Origin: Halobellus ruber
Lineage (GTDB): Archaea > Halobacteriota > Halobacteria > Halobacteriales > Haloferacaceae
DNA: 64,000 bases
Assembly (NCBI RefSeq): GCF_014212355.1
Contig: NZ_JACKXD010000001.1
Span: forward strand, 891,143 to 955,142
Reading direction: 5' to 3'
Part shown: piece by piece, positions 33,464 to 41,600 of the stretch
Position numbering within the stretch: the first letter of the stretch is position 1
How the letters are laid out: every line of letters begins with the position of its first letter
The notes under the pieces: model-generated
What the model was told of the DNA's origin: nothing
Seen by the model: only the letters and a program-made list of their open reading frames with translations
Databases searched by the model: none
Position numbers and translations under genes: made by a program

Positions 33464-35899
33464 GTGGATCCGGACCTCCAGCCCGCCGCACTCGTCGACT
33501 GGCTCCGGGAGCGGCCGTACTACGCCGGACAGATCCGCGATCACCGCCGCGTCCCGGGCCGGGACGCCGAGACCGCCCCTGTCGACCTCGAATCCAGACT
33601 CGACGGCGCGCTGTCGGACCGGGGGATCGACGACCTCTACCGCCACCAGGCGGCCGCGATCGAGGCGGTCCGCGACGGCGACAACGTCGTGCTTGCGACG
33701 CCGACCGCGAGCGGCAAAAGTCTCGCGTACACGGTCCCGGCGTTCGAGCGCGCGATGGACCACGGCGGCCGGACGCTGTATCTCGGCCCCCAGAACGCCC
33801 TGATCGCGGACCAAGAGGAGACGCTCTCGGATCTCGCCCGGGGGCTCGGCTTCGGCAGTCGGGTGTCGGTCGCGGAGTACACCGGCCGGCTGTCGAAGTC
33901 GGAAAAGCGGGACGTCCGGGACCGACGGCCGACGGTCGTGCTCTCGAACCCGGATATGCTCCACTACGGGCTGTTGCCCCACGCCCACCGGCTGTGGGAG
34001 TGGCTCGCGAAATCGCTCGAGACGGTCGTGATCGACGAGATCCACGGCTACCGCGGCGTGTTCGGCAGCCACGTCGCGCTCGCTCTCCGCCGGCTCAACC
34101 GCGTCTGCGAGCGGTTCGGTAGCGACCCCCAGTACGTCTGCTGTTCGGCTACCATCGGCAACCCGGTCGAACACGCAGCGCGGGTCACCGGGAAGCATCC
34201 GGAAACGTTCCGGCTGGTCGACGAGGACACGAGCGCCGCGGGCGCGAAACACTGGCTGCTGTGGAACCCACCGGAGTACGACGGCGGCGACACCGCAGGC
34301 GCGAACGTTGCCGACGACACGCCGGGTGCGAACGACGGTACTCCCGGCGGCAACGCGGGCGAGGCGACCGGCGGGAGTGGCCGCCGGCGTTCCAGCCACG
34401 TCGAGACGAAGAACCTCTTCGTCGATCTGGTCGCCCGGGGCTTCCAGACGCTGGCGTTCACCCGCGCCCGGCAGACCGCCGAGCGGTACGCCACGGAGAG
34501 CGCCGCCGACCTCCGGGAGCGGGGCCACGGCGACGCCGCGGCGTCGGTGACGGCCTATCAGGGATCGCTCCGGAACGATAGGCGCAGAGAGATCGAGTCG
34601 GGACTCCACGACGGGTCGGTTCGCGGGGTGTGGTCGACGAACGCGCTGGAACTCGGCGTCGACGTCGGCGAACTCGACGCGGTGCTCATCGACGGCTACC
34701 CCGGCACCAGGATGTCGGCGTTCCAGCAGGCCGGCCGTGCGGGCCGCGGCGACGACGAGGCCCTCGTCATCCTCGTCGGCGGCGAGGACCAACTCGACCA
34801 GTACCTGCTCCGCAACCCCGAGGAGTTCTGGGCGGGCGAGCCCGAACGGGCGGTCTGCGATCCCGAGAACCCCGAACTCCTCCCCGACCACGTCGCCGCC
34901 GCGGCCGCCGAGAACTGGCTGAAGACGGGCGACAACGCCCATTTCGGGGAGTCGTTCCCCGATGTCGTCGCCGCGCTGACCGACGAGGGACGGCTCGACC
35001 GACGCGAGACCGACGCCGGCATCCGGTGGCTCCACGCCGGCGACGGCAGCCCCCAGCACGCGATGAGCCTCCGGACGATCGAGCGCCGCGAGGTCGACCT
35101 GCTGGACGACCGCTCGGGCGAGGTGATCTCGTCGCTGTCGTTCACGGATGCCCTCCGTGACGCCCACACGGGGGCGATCTACCACCACCAGGGCACTACC
35201 TACGAGGTCGTCGACCTCGACCTCGACCGGGACGTGGCCACCCTCCAGCCGACGTGGGCCGACTACTACACGCGGGTGCGCCACGACAAGACGATCACCG
35301 TCGAAGGGGATACGAAGACGAAGCCGCTCCCGGGACGACCCGACGTCGACGTTCGTCTCGCCGAGGTGACGATGCGGAAGCGGATCACGGGGTTCGAGCG
35401 GCGCGACCCGCGGCGCGGCGAGACCATCGGCCGCGAGACGCTGGACCTGCCGGAGACGACGCTGCGGACCACCGCCTTGTACTTCACCGTCCCGCCGGAG
35501 ATCGAGGTCGCGATGCGGGATCTGGGCGGCGAGTACGGGTTCAACGGCGGGATCCACGCCGCCGAACACGGGGCGATCTCCCTGTTTCCGCTGTCGTTTC
35601 TGTGTGACCGCGGCGACATCGGCGGGCTGTCGACGCCGTATCACCCACACACCGAGCGGTCGACGATCTTCATCTACGACGGCTACCCCGGCGGCGTCGG
35701 GCTGACGAGGAGCGGCTACGACGAGATCGGGACGCTGCTGGCCCGAACCCGCCGGATGATCCGCGAGTGCGACTGCGCGGACGGCTGTCCGGCGTGCGTC
35801 CAGTCGCCGCACTGCGGAAACGCCAACGATCCGCTGTCGACCGATGAGGCGGTGCTGCTCTTGGACGCGCTGACCGACGACGACGGGGGCGGGTGCTGA
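33464..35899 (+). CDS. DEAD/DEAH-box helicase with C-terminal DUF1998 domain
   Basis: The 811-residue protein is a superfamily 2 DNA helicase of the Hrq1/MrfA group, implicated in repair of bulky or crosslinked DNA. Visible motifs are Q-like YRHQAAAIEA, Walker A ATPTASGKS (78-86), DEIH (191-194), CSATIG, and motif VI QQAGRAGRGD. The DUF1998 domain at the C-terminus carries a four-cysteine cluster (C769, C771, C775, C778, with C784 nearby) that probably binds metal. A Gly/Asp-rich insert lies around residues 275-310. A GTG at 33464 (VDPDLQPAAL) is the likely start, since the frame upstream is low-complexity noise. Confidence 0.93.
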   Translation: MDPDLQPAALVDWLRERPYYAGQIRDHRRVPGRDAETAPVDLESRLDGALSDRGIDDLYRHQAAAIEAVRDGDNVVLATPTASGKSLAYTVPAFERAMDHGGRTLYLGPQNALIADQEETLSDLARGLGFGSRVSVAEYTGRLSKSEKRDVRDRRPTVVLSNPDMLHYGLLPHAHRLWEWLAKSLETVVIDEIHGYRGVFGSHVALALRRLNRVCERFGSDPQYVCCSATIGNPVEHAARVTGKHPETFRLVDEDTSAAGAKHWLLWNPPEYDGGDTAGANVADDTPGANDGTPGGNAGEATGGSGRRRSSHVETKNLFVDLVARGFQTLAFTRARQTAERYATESAADLRERGHGDAAASVTAYQGSLRNDRRREIESGLHDGSVRGVWSTNALELGVDVGELDAVLIDGYPGTRMSAFQQAGRAGRGDDEALVILVGGEDQLDQYLLRNPEEFWAGEPERAVCDPENPELLPDHVAAAAAENWLKTGDNAHFGESFPDVVAALTDEGRLDRRETDAGIRWLHAGDGSPQHAMSLRTIERREVDLLDDRSGEVISSLSFTDALRDAHTGAIYHHQGTTYEVVDLDLDRDVATLQPTWADYYTRVRHDKTITVEGDTKTKPLPGRPDVDVRLAEVTMRKRITGFERRDPRRGETIGRETLDLPETTLRTTALYFTVPPEIEVAMRDLGGEYGFNGGIHAAEHGAISLFPLSFLCDRGDIGGLSTPYHPHTERSTIFIYDGYPGGVGLTRSGYDEIGTLLARTRRMIRECDCADGCPACVQSPHCGNANDPLSTDEAVLLLDALTDDDGGGC

Positions 35900-35920
35900 G
35901 TTGAACCTGTCCCGCGCCCC

Positions 35921-37540
35921 TTACGCTGCACCATCCCCGCCGAAGGCGTCCAGCCGCGACTGCTCGGCGGCCTCGGGTTCGGAACCGTCGTCGACCGACC
36001 CGCGGCCGTGCTTCCGGGCGATCGCCGCCGCCGCGTCGCGGCCGCCCGACAGCGACGCCCGGTCCGCGATCTCGGGGCGTCCTAAGGCGTCGGCGGCGTC
36101 CGGCCGCACCGCGGCGATCCGCTCGCCGAACTCCTGTCGCGCCGCGTCGTAGTCAACGACCGGCCGCGGATACGTCTCCCCGACGATCACCCCGCAGTCG
36201 GATTGGACCGAAAGCGGGGTCCGCTCCGGCCGATCGAGGTGCTCGTCGGGCAGCGGTTCCAGTTCCGGCACCCACCGCCTGATGAACTCGCCTTCGGGAT
36301 CCTGATCGCGGACCTGCTTCCGGGGGTTGTAGCGCCGCATCGTCGGTCGACCGACCAGCCCGCACTGTGATTGCCATTGCGTGTAGTTGATCGATGCGAC
36401 CGAGTCGAGAAGGTGGTGGTGGAACCAGTCGGCGCCCTCCTGCCAGGGTTGTTGGAGCAGGTGGTAGTAGAACGACACGCACAGCGCGCGCATCCGGAAG
36501 TTCAGCCACCCCGTTTCGGCGAGACACCGCATCGACGCATCGACCATCGGGTAACCGGTCTCGCCCGCCTTCCAGGCTTCGATCAACCCCTCGTCCCGGC
36601 GGTCGGCGTTGAACCCCTGGAGAACCGGGTTGACAGCGGTGTCGAGCCATTCGGGCCAGTCTTCGAGTTTCTGCTCGTAGTGTTTGTTCCAGAACAGCCG
36701 GGAGACGAACGTCTCGGTGCCTCGACAAGCCGGCGCGGTGGCCGCGACGTACTGGTAGACCTGCCTGACGGAGAGACAGCCGAACTTGAGATGCGGCGAG
36801 AGCCCGCTGGTGCCCTCGCGGGCGTCGACCGGCGAGGAGATGTTGCCGGGATACTCGCGGATCCGGTCGACGAACGCCGCGAGGTTCCGCCTCGCAGCGG
36901 TGGTTCCACCCTCCGGAACCATCGATTTCGCGGGTTCGACCCCGTATGCGGACTCGATGCCGCCGATCGTGACGCCCGTTGTGACCCCCCGGACCGAGAC
37001 CGCCTCGGGGTTCCAGACGTGGTGATCGTCGGTCAGCCAGGCCTCGACGTGCTCGCGCCACCCGTCCCGCGGCCGGTCGACCCCGCGGACGAGGCCGTCG
37101 CCGTCGACGAACGAGACGCCCGCCTCCGAGCGGGCGCGGCGGTCGCGCTCCAGCCCGTACCGGCCGCTCGGCGTCGCCGCGGTTACGACGTCCCACCCGG
37201 CGTCGCGGAACCGGCCAAGCACCTCGACCGGGTCGCCGTGGGCGAGCGTGAGTCCGGCGTCCGCGGCCGTTCGGTACTGGGCGTCGAGGTCGGCCAGACA
37301 GTCGTGGAGGAACCCGACCCGGGCGTCGCAGGCCAGTCCGTCCGCCCCGTAGAACGACGGGTCGAACACGAACACCGGGAGGAGGGAGTCGGCCTCGGCG
37401 GCCGCCGCGACAACCGGGTGATCCGTAATCCGGAGGTGCTCGCGGTGCCAGACGACAGTGCCCGACTCGCCGGCGTCGAGCGTCGGGATCGCGGTCTCCA
37501 GCGGCCGATCCCCCAGGTCTACAGCGGTCGAGTCCGACAT
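35921..37540 (-). CDS. Deoxyribodipyrimidine photolyase / cryptochrome
   Basis: This flavoenzyme repairs UV-induced pyrimidine dimers with blue light, or may act as a cryptochrome. The 539-residue protein has the N-terminal antenna-domain start (VVWHREHLRITDHPVV) and a C-terminal FAD-binding domain with EGGTTAARRNLAAFV, TSGLSPHLKFGCLS, VSRLFWNKHYEQ and the conserved WLNFRMRALCVSFYYHLL. The last 70 residues are acidic and variable. The chromophore pocket and the tryptophan electron-transfer chain look intact by eye, but dimer versus 6-4 specificity is not decidable. The next gene in this direction is upstream at 37745. Confidence 0.94.
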   Translation of the reverse strand: MSDSTAVDLGDRPLETAIPTLDAGESGTVVWHREHLRITDHPVVAAAAEADSLLPVFVFDPSFYGADGLACDARVGFLHDCLADLDAQYRTAADAGLTLAHGDPVEVLGRFRDAGWDVVTAATPSGRYGLERDRRARSEAGVSFVDGDGLVRGVDRPRDGWREHVEAWLTDDHHVWNPEAVSVRGVTTGVTIGGIESAYGVEPAKSMVPEGGTTAARRNLAAFVDRIREYPGNISSPVDAREGTSGLSPHLKFGCLSVRQVYQYVAATAPACRGTETFVSRLFWNKHYEQKLEDWPEWLDTAVNPVLQGFNADRRDEGLIEAWKAGETGYPMVDASMRCLAETGWLNFRMRALCVSFYYHLLQQPWQEGADWFHHHLLDSVASINYTQWQSQCGLVGRPTMRRYNPRKQVRDQDPEGEFIRRWVPELEPLPDEHLDRPERTPLSVQSDCGVIVGETYPRPVVDYDAARQEFGERIAAVRPDAADALGRPEIADRASLSGGRDAAAAIARKHGRGSVDDGSEPEAAEQSRLDAFGGDGAA

Positions 37541-37744
37541 AATCTATACGGCGGCCCCCCGGGTCCCCGACGGCGATTTCGACGCGGGCCGCGGGCTGCT
37601 CCGGTCGGAATCGGCCGTGGCCGCCGAGCGAGGCGCCGCGGTATCGACGCGGGGTGCCCGATTCATCTCGTCTCCCGTACGGTCGCGGGTGACTTGTGGG
37701 TTCGGGCCCCGTCGGATCCGGGAGAGCGACGGCCCCGCCCGCGA

Positions 37745-38698
37745 CTATTCGGGACGGACGAGGAGTTCGTCCGTGTAGAGGCTCCCCGCGGGCAGCTCCG
37801 ACGCCGGGATCTCGTCGCCGTCGAGGTCCGTGAGGATGCCTTGCTCGGACAGCCACTCCACGAACGCGGCCCACCGATCGTGGTCCATCACCCCCCACTC
37901 GCCGTCGGGCGTGAGATACGCGTCGGCGAGGCGGCGCTGGCTCTCCCGGAGGAACTCGGGGTCGTCGACGTCCATCCCCTCGGCCGTCTCCTGGAGGATG
38001 TCCGCGGCCTCTTCAGGGTGCTCCGCGGCGAAGCGGTAGCCGCGTGCGGTGGCGGCGAGGAACGCGCGCAGCTCGTCGCTGTCGCCCTCGATCGACGTCG
38101 GCCGCGCGAGCAGCGCGGGGGTGTAGCCGTAGGGGATCCCGTACTCGTCGAGGTAGAAGGGTGTTAGCCCGATGTCGTCGCGCTCGGCCAGCAGCCCCTC
38201 CCACGGCATAAACACCCACGTCGCGTCGGCGTCGCCGTCGAGTAGCGTGTTCCAGATCCCGAGCTTCGGCGGGGTGACGATCTCGATGTCGCCCTCGCCG
38301 CCGTCGTTCCTGACGAGTTGCCGCACGATGTGGTCCTCGAACCGGGCGTCGTAGGAGGCGTAGGTCGCGCCGTCGAGATCCGCAGGGCGGTCGATTCCGC
38401 TCTCCTCCAGCGCGACGATCGCGCTCCTGTCAACCTGTGCGATCGCCGCGATCGCCGTCAACGACGGGTACTCCGGGTGGGTATGGTAGCTGATTACGCT
38501 TTCCGACGGGGCGATCGCGAGCGTGGCGTCGCCGGTGGCGACCCGCTTTGCGGGCGTCCGCTCGTAGTCGTCCTCAGCCGGGGAATGGATCGACACCGAT
38601 ACCCCGTTGTCGGCGTAGTAGCCCTCAGCCTTCGCGACGTAGAATCCCGTGTGATTGGTGTTCGGGGTCCAGTCCAGCGCGAGATCGATGGTAGTCAT
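37745..38698 (-). CDS. NMT1/THI5-like (ThiY-type) substrate-binding protein lacking a signal peptide
   Basis: The 317-residue protein is a type II periplasmic-binding fold of the NMT1/THI5/ThiY group that binds thiamine-pyrimidine precursors or related molecules. The N-terminus MTTIDLALDWTPNTNHTGFY runs straight into the fold and has no signal peptide or lipobox, and no permease or ATPase gene is adjacent. The cysteine cluster CCCFC of the yeast suicide enzyme THI5 is absent. It may be a cytoplasmic binding or enzymatic relative rather than a transporter component. The ATG at 38698 is preferred; an upstream start giving MVWYYRRMTT is possible. An AT-rich TATA stretch lies about 25 bases upstream. 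Confidence 0.85.
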   Translation of the reverse strand: MTTIDLALDWTPNTNHTGFYVAKAEGYYADNGVSVSIHSPAEDDYERTPAKRVATGDATLAIAPSESVISYHTHPEYPSLTAIAAIAQVDRSAIVALEESGIDRPADLDGATYASYDARFEDHIVRQLVRNDGGEGDIEIVTPPKLGIWNTLLDGDADATWVFMPWEGLLAERDDIGLTPFYLDEYGIPYGYTPALLARPTSIEGDSDELRAFLAATARGYRFAAEHPEEAADILQETAEGMDVDDPEFLRESQRRLADAYLTPDGEWGVMDHDRWAAFVEWLSEQGILTDLDGDEIPASELPAGSLYTDELLVRPE

Positions 38699-39020
38699 TC
38701 GCCGGTAATACCACACCAAAATAAAAAGCTCCTGTGGTCGCCCCGGTACGCCGAGTACGAGCGTGACGAACTGACCTGCTTCTCGACGTTGCCCTGCGCC
38801 GCGACAAAATTACAGCGGCTATTCATACTTTCAAACGTTTAAGAGGAACAAAATATATCAACCGAAATAAGTGGGCTATGGAACCTAACTGAGGTGGTCT
38901 CAAGAGATATAGTAAGAAATAGTAGTTATAACTTCTGTTGATATAGTAGCGTCTGCAACTGGTTGCACATCCGATCGCACGCCGTCGTGCGATCGAGTGA
39001 GCGAAGACTTACAAACGCTA
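38699..39020. other. AT-rich gene-free interval (322 bases) containing a MITE-like element
   Basis: The stretch is much richer in A and T than its surroundings, especially 38800-38945. It contains the promoter of the THI5-like gene, several near-repeats of GATATAGTA (about 38907 and 38939), and most of the 84-base MITE-like element. No credible coding frame was seen. The low GC suggests inserted or decayed sequence. Confidence 0.65.
38718..38727 (-). promoter_or_regulatory. TATA box of the THI5-like gene
   Basis: The minus strand reads TTTTTATTTT about 20-29 bases before the ATG at 38698. It is framed by CCACA (38711-38715) and TGTGG, a possible short operator that may be chance. Confidence 0.5.
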
Positions 39021-39025
39021 CTATA
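38942..39025. mobile_element. 84-base MITE-like element with terminal inverted repeats
   Basis: The ends are TATAGTAGCG (38942-38951) and its exact reverse complement CGCTACTATA (39016-39025), with further partial matching just inside. The interior has a perfect 9-base stem, GATCGCACG/CGTGCGATC, with a four-base loop. There is no coding capacity, so it is a non-autonomous miniature element mobilised by some transposase elsewhere. Its right end overlaps the last codon and stop of the oxidoreductase gene. No clear target-site duplication was identified. Confidence 0.75.
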
Positions 39026-40175
39026 GCTTAGACGCTTCTCGGACGTTTACCCACTCGCCCCGGTCGTTGCTACGCTCGACCGCGTCCAAGATGTGCTGGA
39101 CGTGCAGCCCTGCCTGGAAGTCCGGCGCGTGTGCCTCCCCGGAGGCCACCACAGAGAGGAACTCGTAGTTCTCGTGAACCAGCGTGTGCTCCCACCCCAG
39201 GACGTGACCGGGCGGCCACCATCGGTCGACGTACGGGTCGTCGGGGTCGGTGACCATCACGGTCTCGAACCCGCGGCTGTCGTCGGTGTGGACCTCCAGT
39301 TCGTTCAGGCGTTCGAGGTCGAACCTGATCGACCCCGCCGAGCCGTTGATCTCGATCACGTTCGCGTTCTTCCGTCCGGTCGCGTACCGAGAGGCCTCGA
39401 ACAGCCCCATCGCGCCGCTGTCGAACTCGACCTGTGCGGTGTAGGCGTCGTCTACGGTGACCGGTCGGGTCTCGGTGCTCTCCTCGCCCTCGGCGTCGAG
39501 CGCCTCGCCCGCCTCGTCGGGAACGGGGCGTTCGTCCACGAACGTCTTCAGGTGTCCGGAAACGCGTGCGACGGGATCGTCGAGCAGGAACTGCGCGAGG
39601 TCCAGCGAGTGAGCGCCGAGGTCGCCGAGCGCTCCCGACCCGGCGATCTCCTCGGAGTTCCGCCAGCTCCAGGGCGCCGTCGGGTCGACCAGCCAGTCCT
39701 GGAGGTACTTCGCGCGGACGTGTCGGATCTCGCCGAGGGCGCCGTCGTCGACGAGCCGCTTCGCATACCGGATGGCGGGGACGAACCGGTAGTTGAACGC
39801 GACCCCCGCGGTGGCGTCGGACGCCGCCGCGGCGTCGGCCATCCGTTCGGCGTCCGCGACGGTGTGTGCGAGCGGTTTCTCACAGAAAACGTGTGTCCCC
39901 GCCTCCAGCGCCGCGATTGACGGTTCGGCGTGGACGTTGTTCGGACCGAGGTTGTAGAAGACGTCGACGTCCTCGACGACCTCTCGCCAGTCGGTCGCGT
40001 ACCGGTCGAACCCCAGTCGGTCGACGGCGTCGGACAGCGCCGCCTCGTCGCGTCCCACGAGCACGTCGCGCTCGACGGTCGGCGCGTCCGGGAAGAACAT
40101 CCCGAGTCGGGCGAGCGCGTTCGCGTGAGCGGTGCCGATGAACCGGTACCCGAGGAAGCCGACTGACAGTGTCAT
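39021..40175 (-). CDS. Gfo/Idh/MocA-family NAD(P)-dependent oxidoreductase
   Basis: The 384-residue enzyme has an N-terminal Rossmann fold (VGFLGYRFIGTAHANAL), the catalytic EKP motif (HVFCEKPLAHT) and GDLGAHSLDLAQFL of the C-terminal domain. Such enzymes oxidise or epimerise sugars, inositols or related polyols. The substrate is not known. A disordered acidic loop occurs around residues 230-250. The ATG at 40175 gives the normal start MTLSVGFLGY. The TAG stop codon and the preceding Leu codon lie within the MITE-like element, so the original C-terminus may have been slightly altered. The gene is divergent from the RGP-like gene and could be linked to sugar metabolism. Confidence 0.9.
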   Translation of the reverse strand: MTLSVGFLGYRFIGTAHANALARLGMFFPDAPTVERDVLVGRDEAALSDAVDRLGFDRYATDWREVVEDVDVFYNLGPNNVHAEPSIAALEAGTHVFCEKPLAHTVADAERMADAAAASDATAGVAFNYRFVPAIRYAKRLVDDGALGEIRHVRAKYLQDWLVDPTAPWSWRNSEEIAGSGALGDLGAHSLDLAQFLLDDPVARVSGHLKTFVDERPVPDEAGEALDAEGEESTETRPVTVDDAYTAQVEFDSGAMGLFEASRYATGRKNANVIEINGSAGSIRFDLERLNELEVHTDDSRGFETVMVTDPDDPYVDRWWPPGHVLGWEHTLVHENYEFLSVVASGEAHAPDFQAGLHVQHILDAVERSNDRGEWVNVREASKL

Positions 40176-40353
40176 CAGTACAACGCCCCCGAGGTTCGAC
40201 CGGTCCGCTCCTGTTCCGTCGGCGATCCAGTGCCGCACACGCCCCGCGTGCAACCCGAATCCATACGCCCACTCGACGCCCCCGGGTCATAAATCCGGCA
40301 TCGTCTCCGAACCCACAGCCCCTGAGACCCCTCGATCCGGGAGCGACAGATCT

Positions 40354-40369
40354 TTTAGGGTTGCCTAAA
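40354..40369 (+). promoter_or_regulatory. DtxR/IdeR-type metal-responsive operator (copy 1)
   Basis: TTTAGGGTTGCCTAAA is an inverted repeat of TTTAGG with a 4-base spacer, closely resembling iron boxes bound by DtxR-family repressors. It lies 12-27 bases before the ATG at 40382 and overlaps the TATA-like TTTTAG, so bound repressor would block transcription. Confidence 0.75.
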
Positions 40370-40381
40370 GAATCCGAACCG

Positions 40382-41554
40382 ATGCAACAGGACGTCTGTG
40401 TCGTGGTTCCCACGATCCGCGAGTACGAGTGTATGCGGGCGTACTTCGAGAACGCCCGCGAGCACGGCTTCGACCTCGATCGTTTGTTCGTCCTTCTGGT
40501 CACGGAGGACTTCTGCGACGTCGACGCGATGGAAGGGATGTTAGACGAGGAGGGCGTCGACGGCGCCGTCTACGACGGCACCCGGCGCGAACAGTGGTTC
40601 GAGTCACAGGGCGTCCCGGCTTTCTCCCATCTGATCCCGGAAGCCTCCCACGCTCAGACCAGTTTCGGCCTGCTGTATATGTGGGCCAACCCGCAGTTCG
40701 AGCGCGGCGTCTTCATCGACGACGATACCCTCCCACACGACGAGTGGGACTTCTTCGGGCGTCACCTCGAAAACCTCGACCGCACAGACGAGGTCGAGTC
40801 CGTCCGCTCGGACGAGCGGTGGGTGAACGTCCTCTACCAGAACGACGAGGAGCACGGCCTCTACCCCCGCGGGTACCCATACTCCGCGATGGACGAGGCC
40901 GTCGAGACCGACCGGCGACACCTGACCGACGTGGTCGCCTCCCAGGGGCTGTGGACGAACGTCCCCGACCTCGATGCGGTCCGGATCCTGATGGACGGCG
41001 ACCTCGAAGGGCAGGCACAGACCCGGACCGAGAAGGCGGACTTCGACGGCGACTTCGTGGCCGAGCCGGGCCAGTACCTCACCGTCTGCTCGATGAACCT
41101 CGCGTTCGAGCGGGAGGTAATCCCCGCGTTCTACCAGCTGCCGATGGACGAAAACGAGTGGTCGGTTGGCCGGTTCGACGACATCTGGTCGGGGGTGTTC
41201 CTCAAGCGCGCGGCGGACCTCCTCGGCAAGGACGTCCTCACCGGCTACCCGCTGTGTGAGCACAACAAGGCGCCGCGGCCGACCTTCGACGACCTCAACA
41301 ACGAGGTTCCGGGCCTCGAACTCAACGAGCACGTCTGGGAGGTCGTCGACGTCGCGGGCGAGGGCGCCGACACGTGGCGGGAGGCCGCGACGGCGATGGC
41401 GAAGGCGCTCGCCGACGGCGACTTCTCGGAGTGGAACAACGGCGACTTCCTCAACCACTGCGGGAACTACTGGCTGGACTGGCTGGCGTGCCTCTCGAAG
41501 GTCGCGCCACCAGCCGACCAACCCACCGCGGACGCCACGGTCGCCGATGACTGA
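40382..41554 (+). CDS. Reversibly glycosylated polypeptide (UDP-arabinopyranose mutase) family protein
   Basis: The 390-residue protein matches the plant RGP/UAM family along its length: VVVPTIR near the N-terminus, the metal/UDP motif DDD (113-115 in VFIDDDTLP), PRGYPYS with Arg163 at the position of the glycosylated arginine of plant RGPs (Arg158), SQGLWTNVPDLDAV, CSMNLAFEREVIPAFY and GRFDDIWSGVFLK. Plant enzymes interconvert pyranose and furanose UDP-sugars. The archaeal activity is untested, so a sugar-nucleotide mutase or glycosyltransferase-like role is inferred. The gene has its own DtxR-type box, the same as the iron transporter operon 46 bases downstream, so it is probably iron-regulated. 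Confidence 0.88.
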   Translation: MQQDVCVVVPTIREYECMRAYFENAREHGFDLDRLFVLLVTEDFCDVDAMEGMLDEEGVDGAVYDGTRREQWFESQGVPAFSHLIPEASHAQTSFGLLYMWANPQFERGVFIDDDTLPHDEWDFFGRHLENLDRTDEVESVRSDERWVNVLYQNDEEHGLYPRGYPYSAMDEAVETDRRHLTDVVASQGLWTNVPDLDAVRILMDGDLEGQAQTRTEKADFDGDFVAEPGQYLTVCSMNLAFEREVIPAFYQLPMDENEWSVGRFDDIWSGVFLKRAADLLGKDVLTGYPLCEHNKAPRPTFDDLNNEVPGLELNEHVWEVVDVAGEGADTWREAATAMAKALADGDFSEWNNGDFLNHCGNYWLDWLACLSKVAPPADQPTADATVADD

Positions 41555-41569
41555 TCCCGTATCGGAAGG

Positions 41570-41575
41570 TATAAA
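41570..41575 (+). promoter_or_regulatory. TATA box of the iron transporter operon
   Basis: TATAAA lies 26-31 bases before the ATG at 41601, predicting a leaderless transcript. It is immediately upstream of the DtxR-type operator copy 2. Confidence 0.6.
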
Positions 41576-41578
41576 CGA

Positions 41579-41594
41579 TTTAGGTAAGCCTAAA
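41579..41594 (+). promoter_or_regulatory. DtxR/IdeR-type metal-responsive operator (copy 2)
   Basis: TTTAGGTAAGCCTAAA is a perfect 6-base inverted repeat with a 4-base spacer, like copy 1 in both arms. It sits between the TATA box and the start codon at 41601, where a repressor would block initiation. Confidence 0.8.
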
Positions 41595-41600
41595 ACAACT

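Noticed and set aside
32945..35812. Long minus-strand frame opposite the DUF1998 helicase
   Set aside because: Only its last 143 codons (the DCC protein) look real. The rest is antisense to the helicase.
37745..38698. Calling the THI5-like protein an HMP-phosphate synthase
   Set aside because: It lacks the CCCFC cluster of yeast THI5, and the donor-histidine position could not be confirmed.
38711..38737. CCACA...TGTGG as an operator of the THI5-like gene
   Set aside because: Five-base arms 16 bases apart are expected by chance. Mentioned only in passing.
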